Source of the DNA: Boswellia sacra
Lineage: Eukaryota; Streptophyta; Magnoliopsida; Sapindales; Burseraceae
Length of the DNA: 64,000 bases
Assembly (NCBI GenBank): GCA_013180625.2
Contig: SNVD02009731.1
Coordinates: forward strand, 124,001 to 188,000
Reading direction: 5' to 3'
The position numbers and the translations under genes were made by a program. Positions 12,184 through 24,115 of the stretch are shown piece after piece. Position 1 is the first letter of the stretch, and each line of letters begins with the position of its first letter. Under the pieces are notes generated by a model. It did not search any database and had not been told where the DNA came from. It worked only from the letters and a program-made list of their open reading frames with translations.

Positions 12184-13535
12184 GGAAAATTAACATAGAG
12201 ACCCCTTAATTTTGATTAAAGTAACACTTTGCCCCTAAGTCTACAATAAGTAACAATTAGACCCTATTTTCAAATGATCATTAATTTATCTATTGACTGC
12301 AATAAATTCCTTTATGCAATTACTACTTTACCCTTTTTTGTCTTATTCATAAAGAATATTATATACACCTTGTAACTTTAAATAATATAATATACAAATG
12401 ATTATTGCGCATGTCAAATCAAATTAAAAAATAAAGAAAGAGAACAAATAAACAAAAGGCAATAACCTATTGCAATAGTGCTATTGTTTTAACAGCTAAA
12501 ATAGATAGTATAAAATTCACAAGTTTAGCTTTCATATAACTAATAGACAGAGAGTCATAACCTGTCATTCACAACCATTTTAGTGAAGAGTACAAGAAGC
12601 AAATGCATAAAAAAAAACCAAAATAACCATGGTTGCATATAAAAAGTCGCATTTATAGATCCCTTTCAAGAAACCTGTAAGAAGAAACCAAAAAGAAAAT
12701 TGAAAACAAAGAAAATAACTCTCAACTCAAAAGGACAAACAATGCATGCATATATACATGTAGAGTAAGAAACCAAAAAAAGCCCACAAAAACCTTAAAA
12801 TAAAAACTGAAAAATTAACGTTCAAAAAGCAAATCACGCATTTATTTTCACTTTTTTTGTTTTGTACTCCATTTCCAATTTCATGATCAACTTCAACGTG
12901 ATGAACACTACAAGTACTATGTTTCACATTATATCTCATTATTTGTGAAAAATAACATACAAATAAAATACAAAGATTATAAACTATAATACATGCAAAG
13001 AAACCCTAGGAAAAAAACCACCCAAGAAACGATAAATTTGCACATAGAGAAGTAAAGTCAAGCAAAACAAGTAAAGAAACCTAAAAGCTTAAAGAGAACA
13101 TGAAGATGTGTTTCTTTGTTTGTTTAACATTAGAGCGGTTGTAGAAGTTGATGTAAGCATAATACAGACTCTTCTCAGTAAAGGTGGAGTGCCTGAGGTG
13201 GATGGAGACGATGTGTCCCATCCTAGAAAAAGCTTCATGCAAGTCAGCCTTGGTGGTCTCAAGGCAGAGGTCGCGGAGGTACAAAGGAATGAGATTTTTC
13301 ATCTTTCCTTTGCTTCCTGCCACTTTTCACATGTCATCTTCTAATTGGATATTTAGTGACAATTTAAAAAGGAATGAGATTTTTTTGTTTCTTTAATATT
13401 TAACTACTAGAAATGATAATGTCACCCTTACAACGCTCTTGCGTCTAACTGTCATTTGAAAATGGGGTCTAATTGTTACTAAATGTAAATTTTGTGTGAA
13501 AAGTGTTACTTTCACCAAAAGCAGGAATTTGCTGG
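12184..13535. mobile_element. Inverted-repeat element carrying an RRM gene fragment
   Basis: The left flank at 12195-12285 and the reverse complement of 13455-13525 share AAAGTAACACTT, a divergent spacer, then AGTAACAATTAGACCC and ATTTTCAAATGA. This gives inverted ends of about 80-90 bp. The body holds a captured RRM exon. No target duplication was resolved and the outermost bases of the right end do not match, so the limits are approximate. A gene fragment between inverted ends is the form of a Pack-MULE or similar transduplicating element. Confidence 0.5.
13081..13323 (-). pseudogene. Captured RRM-domain fragment, poly(A)-binding-protein-like
   Basis: An 80-residue minus-strand frame contains one RNA-recognition motif. 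An RNP2-like segment PLYLRDL lies near residue 13, a helix KADLHEAFSRMGHIVSI follows, and an RNP1-like segment SLYYAYINFYN lies near residues 51-61. The order and spacing resemble the first RRM of poly(A)-binding proteins (SLYVGDL ... YAYVNF). The frame then runs into unrelated, intron-like sequence and stops, so only about one exon is present. It lies inside an inverted-repeat element, which suggests capture by a transposon. Expression is not evident. Confidence 0.6.
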
Positions 13536-13626
13536 TTTGTGGGTTTTTTTATCAAGTGAATGAAGCTTGAAGAGAATGGGGTTAGATGGGAGAGGTTGTT
13601 GGTTTGCTTTCATGGTTTGTTATGTG

Positions 13627-15044
13627 CAGGCTCCAAACCGCTGCGGGGCGGGTACGGGGTAGCAGGTATCCAGCCCCGCCCCACTCATTTTTTTTTTTGC
13701 CTTGCCCCGCCCTATTGCCCCTTGGCGGGGCGGGGCAAAAAAATATTGGGCGGATCCCGCCCCGCCTCACCCCGCCCCACAATATTTAATTATACCTCTG
13801 TGATATTTATATTTTTGCAACCTCATCCCCCTGTAAAATACATCAAGCATCAAAACAGAGGATTAAAATACCATGACAAAAGCTATACCAAGAACATGTC
13901 TTTGGAAGCTAAGAAAATTAAGAGAGTCCGAAACAAAAAAACTACTAGATTTGGAACTACTAACAGAATAACTCAGCTCAATTAGGTTAATATATGCTCT
14001 TAACATCTATTTCTGCTCTTTCTCAGGTTCTCAATAAGGAAAATTCCCTGTTTCTTCCTTTTCAGCATTGTTCGGCAGCCAAAAAGGAAGAAAAGTAAAG
14101 TTTTGTTCTTTTGAGCTAGCAAAGCAACTTAATTTGTAAGAAGCACGAACACAATACTGATAATGGAAATGAACTATAATACAAAATTACAAATCAAAGA
14201 AGAATCTCAATACAGTGGATGAGAATTCATGCACAAATTGTAAAAAATGCCTATGAGCAGCCATGGCAATTCAAACCACTAAGGAAAAAATTTTCCAGCA
14301 TGCAATGTGCATGGATCAAACATAACCACAATCATATAAAATAAAGACAGCACAACTTATTCCCAATAAATAAATATATATAGGGATTTAAAAACAACAA
14401 TTTATGGCTACTAAACCGGATCAAGCTTGAAGGCTGTAAATCAGCCTGATCGACGACGCAGATCGGCGACGGTGGACTAGACGAAGAACGGTGACTGTGG
14501 ACTAGAAGCTTTGCTACGACCGTGGACTTCAGAAGCTTTGCTGCGACGATGGACCAGGGGCAGATCGGTGAGTCAGCGACGGTGGACTAGACGTAGATCG
14601 CAGATGGAGTCGCAGACTTGCGGTGGAGCGGCGATGGTGGCAGAGCAGATCAGGATTTGGGGGAGGGTAGCGTGGTATAGCGGTGTAGGATTTTGATTTT
14701 GAGATTGGGGAGGGTTTGAATGGAAATAAGGAATTTACAAAATTTATAAAGGTTGTCAGATATCCTGAAAATCCACATATATTAAAACTTAACAAAATAA
14801 CCGCCTCTAATTACCTCTAAGCCCTTATATTTTCAATTTTTTCATTTTTACCCTTTACTGTGCGGGGCAGGACTGGTCAAACGAGTATAGATGAAAGATC
14901 CGGCCCCGGACTCGCCCCGGACGGGGCAGGACCTATGCAGTCCCGTACCCGCCCCTCACAGTAATCCAGGGCGTGTCCAAACTAGCCCCGTATGTTCGGG
15001 TCTGATGTGGGCCCCAGACCTGACGGGCCAAATGCCCAAGCCTA
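13627..15044. mobile_element. Non-autonomous hAT element with GC-rich subterminal arrays
   Basis: A perfect 8-bp duplication GTTATGTG (13619-13626 and 15045-15052) flanks 1,418 bp. The ends are short inverted repeats: CAGGCTC on the left, and TAGGCTT on the right when reversed. Both subterminal regions are packed with GCGGGGC, CCCCGCC and GGGGCGGGTACGGG motifs, typical of transposase-binding arrays in plant hAT elements. The middle has a GC-rich patch with repeated GACGGTGGACTAGACG near 14470-14600 and no transposase. Confidence 0.85.
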
Positions 15045-15284
15045 GTTATGTGTCTCGTTATTTAAATACTTGTTTCATTTTAGCTTCCAACATACACTTT
15101 GCAACAGTCATAAGCTACTGGCTTTCAAAAAAATGGAAGATCTTGTCAACAAGGGTAAAAAATTCATTTAATTATGATTTGTTTTTATTATATTGTCAAC
15201 TTTTCAATGTTCAAATGGGCATTTAATTAGATCAAAGCTAGTGTCCAACTATTCTTTGCATATGCAACTAAGGATATAAGAGAC

Positions 15285-15443
15285 TTTTTATAAGTTCTGT
15301 TAATTCAAAAGCTAACGAAATTTGTTAACTGAACCTATATGATAAAAAAAATGCAAATGTTAGGGACTGTGTTGCATATTTGTATATGAGGCTTTTCGCC
15401 AGATAATAGGCTATACTATAGGGGTGGTTTTTGATATTATCCC
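15285..15443 (-). repeat. Right terminal inverted repeat of the island-1 MULE
   Basis: Inverted partner of 4553-4705, reading outward-in on the minus strand. The match covers roughly 150 bp with scattered substitutions and small gaps. The flanks (aaaagaatt left, attaaaaat right) are both AT-rich but are not a convincing duplication. Confidence 0.75.
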
Positions 15444-15930
15444 ATTAAAAATTATATGTTTTTTTTTTCTATAAATGCATTGGCATGACATGGATACGAC
15501 ACAAAATAACTGGGTTTGAGTTTACCTTAATGATGTCCTTGTTGTGTTCGTATCAAAGAATCAAACCCGTTTAAGTGTCATGTTCATGTTGAAGCCTTCA
15601 ACCCGTGGATGGCAGGAATCTATTTAATAATACGAATATGTTTATAGACAAGAGCTCGTTCATAACCTAAACATGTTTATAACACGATTAAAAGAGTTGA
15701 TACGATTATCTAATTGATTTTAAAATTTAAATGATATATTAAAGCTATTTTATAACTTTGTAAATCATAATTATATTAAATATATAAGCGTATCATATTG
15801 TATTAAATGATAGATCATACCCATATTTAACATAAAAATGGCTTCTTTATTATTCGTGTTAGAGTATTGTGTCATACTTCCCACGTAATAATCTATCTTG
15901 CTCTTGGGACTGCTCGACTCAAATAATAAG
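15444..15930. other. Spacer between MULE islands 1 and 2
   Basis: AT-rich DNA of about 490 bp with no frame longer than background and no recognised repeat. Confidence 0.5.
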
Positions 15931-16609
15931 GGAAAAATTCAAAAAATAGGCCAAATTAGGGGGCTTAAATATGAACACATCCTCAAAACTTGCCATAGAC
16001 ACTTTGAACGTGAAATGACTAAAATGCCCTTATGAATTTAATTTATTCATTCCATTTTTTATTTCCCTCTTCCCTCCACTTACCTCTTCCTATTCCATAA
16101 CCATCTATTGTTAAACTTCCGATACCCCTCGATACCGTCCAAGCTAGCCGTCTGAAACGCAGCATCGTGGAAATATATATATAATTCTGTTCATCTAAGG
16201 AGCAAGTACATTAGACCCTTTCAAGAGAGAAGCAAAAGGAAGGAGGAAAGAAACAAGAGCAATTAGGTAAGTTCGATTTTTATTTCTTTTTTCTTTTTTT
16301 TGCTTGTTTTCTTGATTGTTTGAAGTGATATTGGCCTTGTGAAAATTGAAAATAACGCTTAAATTAGGCATAACCAAGGATTAGAGATTGAGATTGTATA
16401 TAGGAAATTTACAAATTTGGATTAATTAGAGATTTTAGGCTAGATTTAGGGATTTTGATTGTGGGATTTGAGTTTCCGATCGTATTTGATAATTATTCGG
16501 TGATTGTGAGCGAAATAGGGTGTGATTCGGATGCTTTAGAGGTTGGATGTGTGTAAAAATGATGAAACCGACGAGTTTCCTTATGACATAAACGATGGTG
16601 AGTGTTGGA

Positions 16610-17120
16610 TTGTGCTTCTGGGTCGGCGCTCGACACTCAATGAAATGTGTTGAATCCCGTCGGATGTCACAACTGACACTTGATATCAAGGCATTTATAA
16701 AGACATCGAGTGTCGGTTTCATGCAAACCCATATCTAGTGCACCAAAACCATGTATCTGACACTCGACGACATGTAGTTGAGGAATGTTGAGTGTCAGTT
16801 TCATGGGCTTCGAATGCAGTTGTCGATTAACGTGGAACTAACACTCGCTAAAAGTGAAAACGCTTTACGCGAGTGTTGGCTACATAATCCGACTTGACTC
16901 AAACCCAGACAGACAAATCTGAAGAGGATACTTTGTTAGATTCTGAATTTGACTCTCGATGAGGCCGACATTCGACATAGTCATATTGTCATATGTCTGA
17001 CTTTTCGAATGTCAATTCCAATAATCGGGCATAAGTTTCTTCAAACACTCGATGGATGACATTGAGCGTCAGTTATTTCTTCGGGCTCTATCAAGCGTGT
17101 CGAATTGCGTCAAGTTGTGT
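16610..17120 (+). repeat. Left subterminal array of TCGACACTCGA-like motifs
   Basis: Many degenerate copies of a short motif occur on both strands: gctcgacactc, gacatcgagtgtcgg, ctgacactcgacga, gttgagtgtcag, acactcgctaa, gactctcgatg and acactcgatgg. The same word family recurs at the other end of the element. It is likely a set of transposase-binding sites; that role is inference. Confidence 0.65.
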
Positions 17121-17209
17121 CTAGCGTTTTGGTAGATTGTATTTTTTGGTCTTTTTTTTTTTGCCTTTTTCCCATCATGTATAACTAACACGTACTATTT
17201 TTTTATAGG

Positions 17210-20200
17210 TTGAAGCAAATGGCAAATGAATTTGGACTCTCATTTACCCTGAAGACTCTGTATGGTGAGCACTACGATACAGTTATTAGTAACTTGGCCA
17301 GTTTTGGACTGTATAGAATGGATTTGTTCAAAGTTGACCGACAAGGCAACAAAAAATGTTTTGTAATACATGTTTTGGGTTTTTCTTAGACATTCGAGAG
17401 ATGTACTATTCATCTCAGTTGGTGCACAATATGCTCGAGTAGGAGGTTAACATAGTGGGGTATGATGAAGAAATATGGTTCCTTATTGAAGGTAAAAATA
17501 TGGTGTTTGAACTGCAATGTATTTAAATAATTTAATTTTATTTTTTAGCATTTGCTCATTCTAGTTTTTTTTTTACCATTATTGGTTTCTTTTGTTTTTT
17601 ACCAAAAGGACTTATTTATTTTTCTGCCCACGAGTTCAGTTTGATGACCGGTTTGAAATTTGTTACCCCCGTGCCACTAATACCCAATGCTTTGAATCTT
17701 TGATATTTGTTAGATACATACTTTGGGGTCAGGACATGCAGATCATTAATTTCTATCCGTTGCTTCAGACATTAGATGTGTTAGCTATGCCAGATGAGGA
17801 TATTATAAAGATAGCCTTGTATTACGTTTTAGAGCGGTTTTTCATGGGATCGACGTCGATATGTCTCTGGTAAGTAGTTAAATTTTGTCAACACATTAGA
17901 TAGTTTTAACGAGTATCTATGGGGTTTGGTGTCTTATGATAGGACATTTAAAGGGATGAAAAAAAGCATTGGATGGGAGGATGGCAAAGTTTTAAGAAAC
18001 AATCAGAAGCGAAGAAGAAGAAGAAGACGATGGGGAAGGAGAAGCATTCTGAGACATATAACTTAAAAGGATGCCTCTACGCTATTCAAGTACACATCGA
18101 AAAACAAATGTTGGACGTGTTTATTGATTTCTTTGGATTATATTTTGAAATACCTATTATAACTTAAAACATTATGTTATTAAGGTTTGGTTTTTCAAGG
18201 CTGTGTCATACATTAAAGCAACATATAGACGAGCGGACGGGGTATTTGTGGAGAGGATACTGTGCTTGTTAAAGTGGGAGACACGTAAAATCTCGTCAGA
18301 GGATATCATAAAATGCGATGTCATGTTGGTTAAGAGGATGGTGTGTCAGGTTCAACTTATTATTTTTTCTGTTATCGATCACAGCGAGTTACTATTTAAT
18401 TTAATGGCTTATTTGATGTTACAGGCTCATCCATTCGTCGTTTTGGAGCCATCTGAGGCGGAACAGACCACAGATTGGTACATTAGGCTGCTACAGCAGT
18501 TGACATCTGGAGAGATGCACATGTGGCCTGGGCAGCATATGTGGATGCTCCTTTACTATCAAATGAGATGTTTGAGGCACTACCCACAGAGGATCCATTA
18601 GCTCCACCTCCCGCTGGGCATAGTTCCCTTATTATACCTAATGTGGGGCTAGTCATCGATACAGCCGATCGTCTAAATGATCGAGTGCGGTCTCCGTCGT
18701 CCGCTTTCCCTTTCAGTCCTGCACCTCCCGCGTACGAGAGTTATGGTCATGATGATCCATTAGGTATTCCTCCCGCTGGGCATATTTCCTCTCATAGACC
18801 TGATGTGGAGCTAGTCAACGACACAACCGGTCATCCATATGATCGGCTGCCTGTTGTTCGCTTTCTCCTTTAGTCCTACACCTACCACATACTAGAGTTA
18901 TGGTCATGAGGATCCATCAAGCATTCCACCCGCTGGGTATAGTTCCCCTCGTAGACCTGATGTGGGGCCATTCGTCGACACAGCTAGTCGTCCAAATGAT
19001 CGAGTGCAGTCTTCGTCTGTTGCTTCCCCCATCAGTCCTGCACCTACCACTTTCGAGAGCTATGGTCATGCACGCTAGTTGGTTTCCCCTTCAAGTCGTA
19101 CGACCACGCGCTTTCGAAGGTATATATTGAAAATTTACTGCGTATACTTTTTCATTTACATTACCAGTTGGTTGGTTTCTCATGTTGATTTTGAATAATG
19201 ATATATAGCCGCAACCGGTCTATAATAGCTTCAAGAGCACAGTTTTGCGTTAGCTTGTGGGACTTTGAGAGGAGATAACAATGTCACAGGCGGAGAACAA
19301 GAACATGCGAGAGGAGATAGTACTTCTACGTCAGGCTATTGTGCTATTGGTTAGCCATTTTGGGTACATTACCATTGAACGTCGCACAAATTAATGACGT
19401 AATTAATGATTTTTCCTGATATCATAATGATTAATCCGTCGTGATGTTTGCTGTAATACAGGATTCGAATGATGGTATGGGCGACGATGATGACAGTTAA
19501 GAGGCAAAAGAACCCGACCTTGTAACCATGAGTGTTTGTGTCCTCAATGCTGCTCCTACAGGCTTTGTTTCCCTTCAAGGTCGACGACTATTTCTGGGAA
19601 AGCATAAACGAAGCCACTTTCTCAGTCCCCCAGGTAGAAAGAGAGCGAGGGTCATGCCACATGAGATAGTCTCTAACGTTTCACATATAGAGATAGAGGA
19701 TCCAATTGTTTGGCCTGAAAAAGAGCCTACTTTACAACATTGGGAGGCAGTGACATGGGATGCAGACTATGTATCTGATAGCATCTTGTGGACTCGAGTT
19801 CCACTATTTGACCCACATGCCTCCACACCCAACGCTGATTGCATAAGCTTCAAGAGCTGGATGAGTAAGGCATCAAGCGATATTGACTTGAGCGTTTGCT
19901 TTACTGGGCGTAAGTACTTCATGACGTTAACCACGTCGACTGAGTGGCTTGGATTTGAGGTTTGTTTTACTCCTTGTTGTCTCCTTCTAACCAATATACT
20001 ATTCCAATATTTATTGATTACTATCACTATATGCAGTATATTGACAGCTACTTGTGTATGTTATACTGTAGAGCTCAAAAAATAAGAGCAGATGTTGTCC
20101 AGAGGTCTGCATTCTTGGACACAACTTTCTGGGTAGGTATTTACAAAACATATGAAATTATAGTATATTAGTGATTTTATGCTTGTGCATGCTCGAGAGT

Positions 20201-20935
20201 TAGCTAACCGTTTTTGTTTAATTACAGGCAAAAATTCAGGGGTTGTGGATATAATTTGAGGACAAATTGGATGATATCAATTAGGTGAACGAGTCAGATC
20301 TTGTCCAGTTTCTCCTTAGGGAGATACCCTTCATTGGACGATCATAGGTCGATGTGGACAGGGTGAGTTCATTTATATTTAATGTGTTAGTCTGTCTGTT
20401 GATGTTATCTGCTTTTTTTTTTAGCTTTATGTCCCTGTTAACATCGGAGGTAAACATTGGGTAGCAGCTGAGATAGATTTGAATCGTCGTGTGATAGTCA
20501 TATATGACAAATGTTATGCGAACAATTCCACCGACATAATGAAGGACACAGTCCGGTGCCTGACAGAGATGATACAACATATGGTGTCAATGGAGGTTTA
20601 CGGTATTCTTGAGTACCCCGTTACTCTTTATGACATTAAGCGCATCGAGGATTCATTTGAGGTACTGCAGTAGGAGGCTAGGGGAGGAGCATGCGGCGCG
20701 TATTGTTTGAAGTTCATGGAGTACTTAGCTGGGGGCGTTCCATTGGCAAACATTAAGGCATTCACGAACGAGACACTTCGACAAAGAATGGCATTACATC
20801 TTTAGCCTCATCGCGTTCTTCTACAAACGAAAAGGCTGTCTTAGACACCACTGGGCCATGTTCAGACGTGCCTGTTGATGTTGAGTTGCAATTTGCACGC
20901 GAGATTGATGCCTCTCATGATGATGAGGCATAGCC
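17210..20935 (+). pseudogene. ULP1-like (C48) cysteine protease gene of the MULE, decayed
   Basis: Coding pieces occur in order. A DUF1985-like N-terminal part comes first (LVHNMLE, YDEEIWFLIEG near 17400-17490; 17592-17873; DSFNEYLWG near 17905). A proline-rich linker with three tandem repeats covers 18592-19070. The C48 domain follows, with EWLGFE...YIDSYLCMLYCRAQKI (about 19940-20085) and YVPVNIGGKHWVAAEIDL near 20426-20480. The catalytic His (in GGKHW), an Asp (in VIYDKCYANN) and the Cys (in GGACGAYCLKF, near 20690) are all present. Stops near 17441, 20258 and 20671 and a repeat-length frameshift break the frame. The family removes SUMO-like modifiers; in transposons its role is unknown. 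Confidence 0.8.
18592..19070 (+). repeat. Three tandem 157-162-bp repeats in the ULP-like linker
   Basis: Units begin with GATCCATTA/GATCCATCA at 18592, 18754 and 18911. Each encodes the PPAGHSS type motif, a DTA region, a serine-proline stretch and YESYGHD. The first step is 162 bp (54 codons) and keeps frame. The second is 157 bp and shifts it. Confidence 0.8.
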
Positions 20936-21369
20936 AAACACAGGACCATGATTTTGTGTCATGCATGGTATATGCATTGTACTATGATTTTTGGGTATAT
21001 GTTTTGTATAGTTACACATTTTTGTCCACATATATTTGACCAGTTACATGTATCAGTTATAGAGTATATGTCATGTATAGATATTTTGTCTACTGGCCAG
21101 AACTTCCACACCGTTCGTAATTTCGAGACGAACTAGACTCACCGACAGAGGGGATTCATTTTCTCCTAGGACAACTTGCTGGTTTCTCATGACTAGCGGT
21201 AGAACCACTCTGTTGTGTACCTCCTCAAAAACTATTCAATCCTCACAAACTCCAACAGAAATAACCGACATAGCATATGTATACAATAATATTTCAGTTG
21301 TATACCAAGAGGCACAATAATCATGACACATCAATAAGTTCATATGTTTGCAAATAGCTAATACATGTG

Positions 21370-23790
21370 CACACAGAAGCTAGTCAATATCAAACACCTT
21401 GCATTTGCATGTCCGAATATGCATGTCAACGACGTTGACGCGGTCATTGCCGCTCTCCTTGTACATAGTAAGAGAGATACCAGTAACTCTCATACGTTCG
21501 CCCTCATTTAAACGGTCCTCCATCAACTTGTTAGCCCACGACGAGAGATGTAATTCTAAGTTAGTAAATAACTCTTGACGCTCATAAAACTATTACTGCA
21601 AGTTCGCCCGGTAATAATCTACTAACAATGTAACCGAAAGAAATCGGGCATATCGTAAGCAGCTATTTATCGATCAGCAATATTTGTTGTTATGATATTA
21701 TACTGTCAGTTATGAAACTGTGAACATGCCTATTTATTCACTCAAATCTCTCGAAGATAAGTTGCGGTTGCGGGCATATACGATTCAATTTATCTTATAT
21801 GATAGTTGAAATCGGCACAATGATATGGCCTTACAGCTCGGGAGAATATATCCAACAAATTCTTACGCTTGAACATGGCCTTCAAGTTACCCTTCAAATG
21901 ATGAGTGCACAATCTATGCAGTATATGAGGAAAATCTTCTACAATAGCTCGTTCAATACTACAATGGCAGTCAAAAATAAAAATAAGATCTTGGACATTT
22001 CGTACTACATGATCACACAAATGTCTCATGAACCAGTTTCACGAGTCATCATTTTCAGAATGCCCAACTCCAAATGTCAATAGGTATATTTGTTTATTTC
22101 CATTTATACAAAAAGTCAAAAACATGATACCTCTATATTTCCCTTTCAGAAAAGATCCATCAACTGTAATAACTGGCTTAGTTGATGATGTAAATTCGAC
22201 AATACAAGCCCCCATACTCATGAAAAAATATCTGGAATAGTTATTTTCATCAGTTTCTAAAGTCATTTTGATCCCGGGGTTTGCTTTCTCAATCATGTAC
22301 ATATACTGGGGGAGTAGTGTGAATGATTCCTTATGAGATCCGTGAAGTTCTTGCAAAGTTGCCTTCTTTGTCCTCCATGCCTTGTTGTATGTGATATTAA
22401 CACCCAGTGACTCCTAAACATCAAATATAAATGCTTCGGATGGTATATTCTTGCTAAATGAATTTGCTCTTTATATGTTTACCAATAACATGTGCAGTTG
22501 TCTGTTTGTAATTTGGGTGAAATCTAGCTCCGAAACATGTGTGATGGTTCTTGTACTTTTTCACTTAGAAGAAATGGGAATCGGCTACCTTTGTGACACG
22601 TAAACACCATTTACAAGATTCAACATGACATACGACCTCAAACCTTATTGTGTTAGATTTTCTTACCTTGAATTGAAAGTTGTTTCTTAATGCCAAATTT
22701 GATAACTTCTCACGTAGATTGGTTTTGTTGTTAAACATCTGCCCAATTGCAACTTTAATCCCATCAATTATAAATGATATAGCATCATCGTCAACTGCAG
22801 ATGATGAATGCACAATAGACGGCATCCACGTAAATGTGTTAGCCCAACGGTTGTCATTTTCAAAGCCCAAATTAGATTCTTGATGTATAGAATTTGTATC
22901 CATTCCTCGCTCATTATTCAACATTGGATCTTGTTGATGTCCGTATTGTGAAGGAGTAAGTGTAGAGTGAATTGGAGAAGGCAAGGTAAATGGTACATCC
23001 TGGTTCACATAATTCAAAACCTCCGTGTGTTCATCATTAACAAAATATAAACCATCTACATCCTGCCCATCAACAATAAAAGCATTCAAACCCTCACCCA
23101 AATCTTCAATACGAATAGTGCAATTATCATTCTCGTCGTCACCATGCTCATTAACATCATCATCTTCATCACCACTTTCGTCATCATTAACATCATCATT
23201 AATATCATTAACATCAATATTGCCTAAACTCTCAAACTCTCTAATGCTATCGAGATAACGTAATAATCTCAATGGCATCAACAGGGGCACCCCTACTTCA
23301 TTTTTACATAACACCGTAACTGACTCATGCCCTGCATGCCCTGAATATTGGTCAAAGTCAATACCAACGTCATCATTCAATTGTAGTTGTGCACAAACAT
23401 GAGTGGACTCACTTAATTGTTCCACTTGCTGAGCGAAACAAAAAGTGATGAGAAAATTTTTGTCTCCTTGATACTGCATCAGATCCTGACCTCTGACGTT
23501 GTTTGTCCTTATCTTCAACTTTGACAATTAGTGGTGTATAAACTGTTGGTCCTCCAAACAATGTTGTATAAAAAATAAACATCTTTGTCAATCTTAATAG
23601 GTATCGACAATGGTGGAACATCCTTAAAAGCAAATTGAAACTCTAAACTTATGTTATGCTTACAAAGATCCCAATCCATTTCAGTACTAATACAATCAAC
23701 CAACTCATTATAAGTAGTACATCTACGGATTATCAATATCTTTGGCCTCCTACCGGTGTACAAATAACTATCGTTCTCTTACATAATCCA
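21370..23790 (-). pseudogene. MURA-like transposase of the Kaonashi-type MULE, decayed
   Basis: Read on the minus strand: an N-terminal region 23763-23515, an acidic linker with long D/E runs (about 23250-23100), then a MULE DNA-binding domain (DDAISFIIDGIKVAIGQMF to ESCKWCLRV, about 22800-22575). The catalytic MULE region contains PVITVDGSFLKGKYRG (about 22190-22145) and FIFDCHCSIERAI (about 21985-21950). An HRLCTHHLKGNL motif and a SWIM-like start, CKCKVFDI near 21395, complete it. Both recognised Asp residues are kept. Stops near 22566 and 22417 and a frame break near 22035 separate the frames. A minority of fixes separates it from an intact gene, but as it stands it is broken. Confidence 0.8.
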
Positions 23791-23924
23791 AGAACCATTA
23801 TAAATAATAAGTATGCATAAAGTTTTTATATCCTGTATGATAGAGACATATCATGTAAGGTCTGTGGGCAAAAAATCATTATAAATTTGCTTGAATAGGT
23901 CACAAAAACGATAATTCTGTCAAA

Positions 23925-24115
23925 ATATTCGACATATCTCGACAGAATCTAACTCGACGCTCGACCAAAACCTCCACACATCCGACAATCGACACATTCG
24001 ACACTCGACTTTTCACCCGACAATAGCCTCGACACTTGATAAGACCCTTCAACATGTTGAGCGTCAATCTTATACGTTGTGAGCAATCTCGCTCGACAAC
24101 GTCAAGTCTTCTTCC
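23925..24115 (-). repeat. Right subterminal array of TCGACACTCGA-like motifs
   Basis: Dense copies include ctcgacgctcgacc, gacaatcgacac, ttcgacactcgactt, cctcgacacttga, gttgagcgtcaa and ctcgctcgacaacg. They mirror the words at 16610-17120, supporting the view that both belong to one element with 15931 and 24566 as ends. Confidence 0.65.

Larger units (their letters stand above)
4553..15443. mobile_element. Old autonomous-type MULE with nested insertions (island 1)
   Basis: The left end 4553-~4705 and the right end ~15285-15443 are inverted copies of each other over roughly 160 bp. Shared blocks include ATATCAAAAACC, AAGCCTCATATA, ACAGTCCCTAA and CGTTAGCTTTT-type stretches. Between them lies a decayed MURA-type transposase reading rightward. 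Subtracting the nested insertions annotated separately leaves about 5.5 kb, a normal size for a MULE. A clean 9-bp target duplication was not found, so the exact outer bases are approximate. The element is dead: its transposase has stops, frameshifts and a split. Confidence 0.75.

Noticed and set aside
13560..13985. Overlapping frames on both strands in GC-rich DNA
   Set aside because: They arise from CCCCGCC/GCGGGGC subterminal arrays of the non-autonomous hAT element and have no domain.
14511..14795. Frames of 61-88 residues, Arg/Ser-rich
   Set aside because: Low-complexity translation of GC-rich repeats within the same hAT element.
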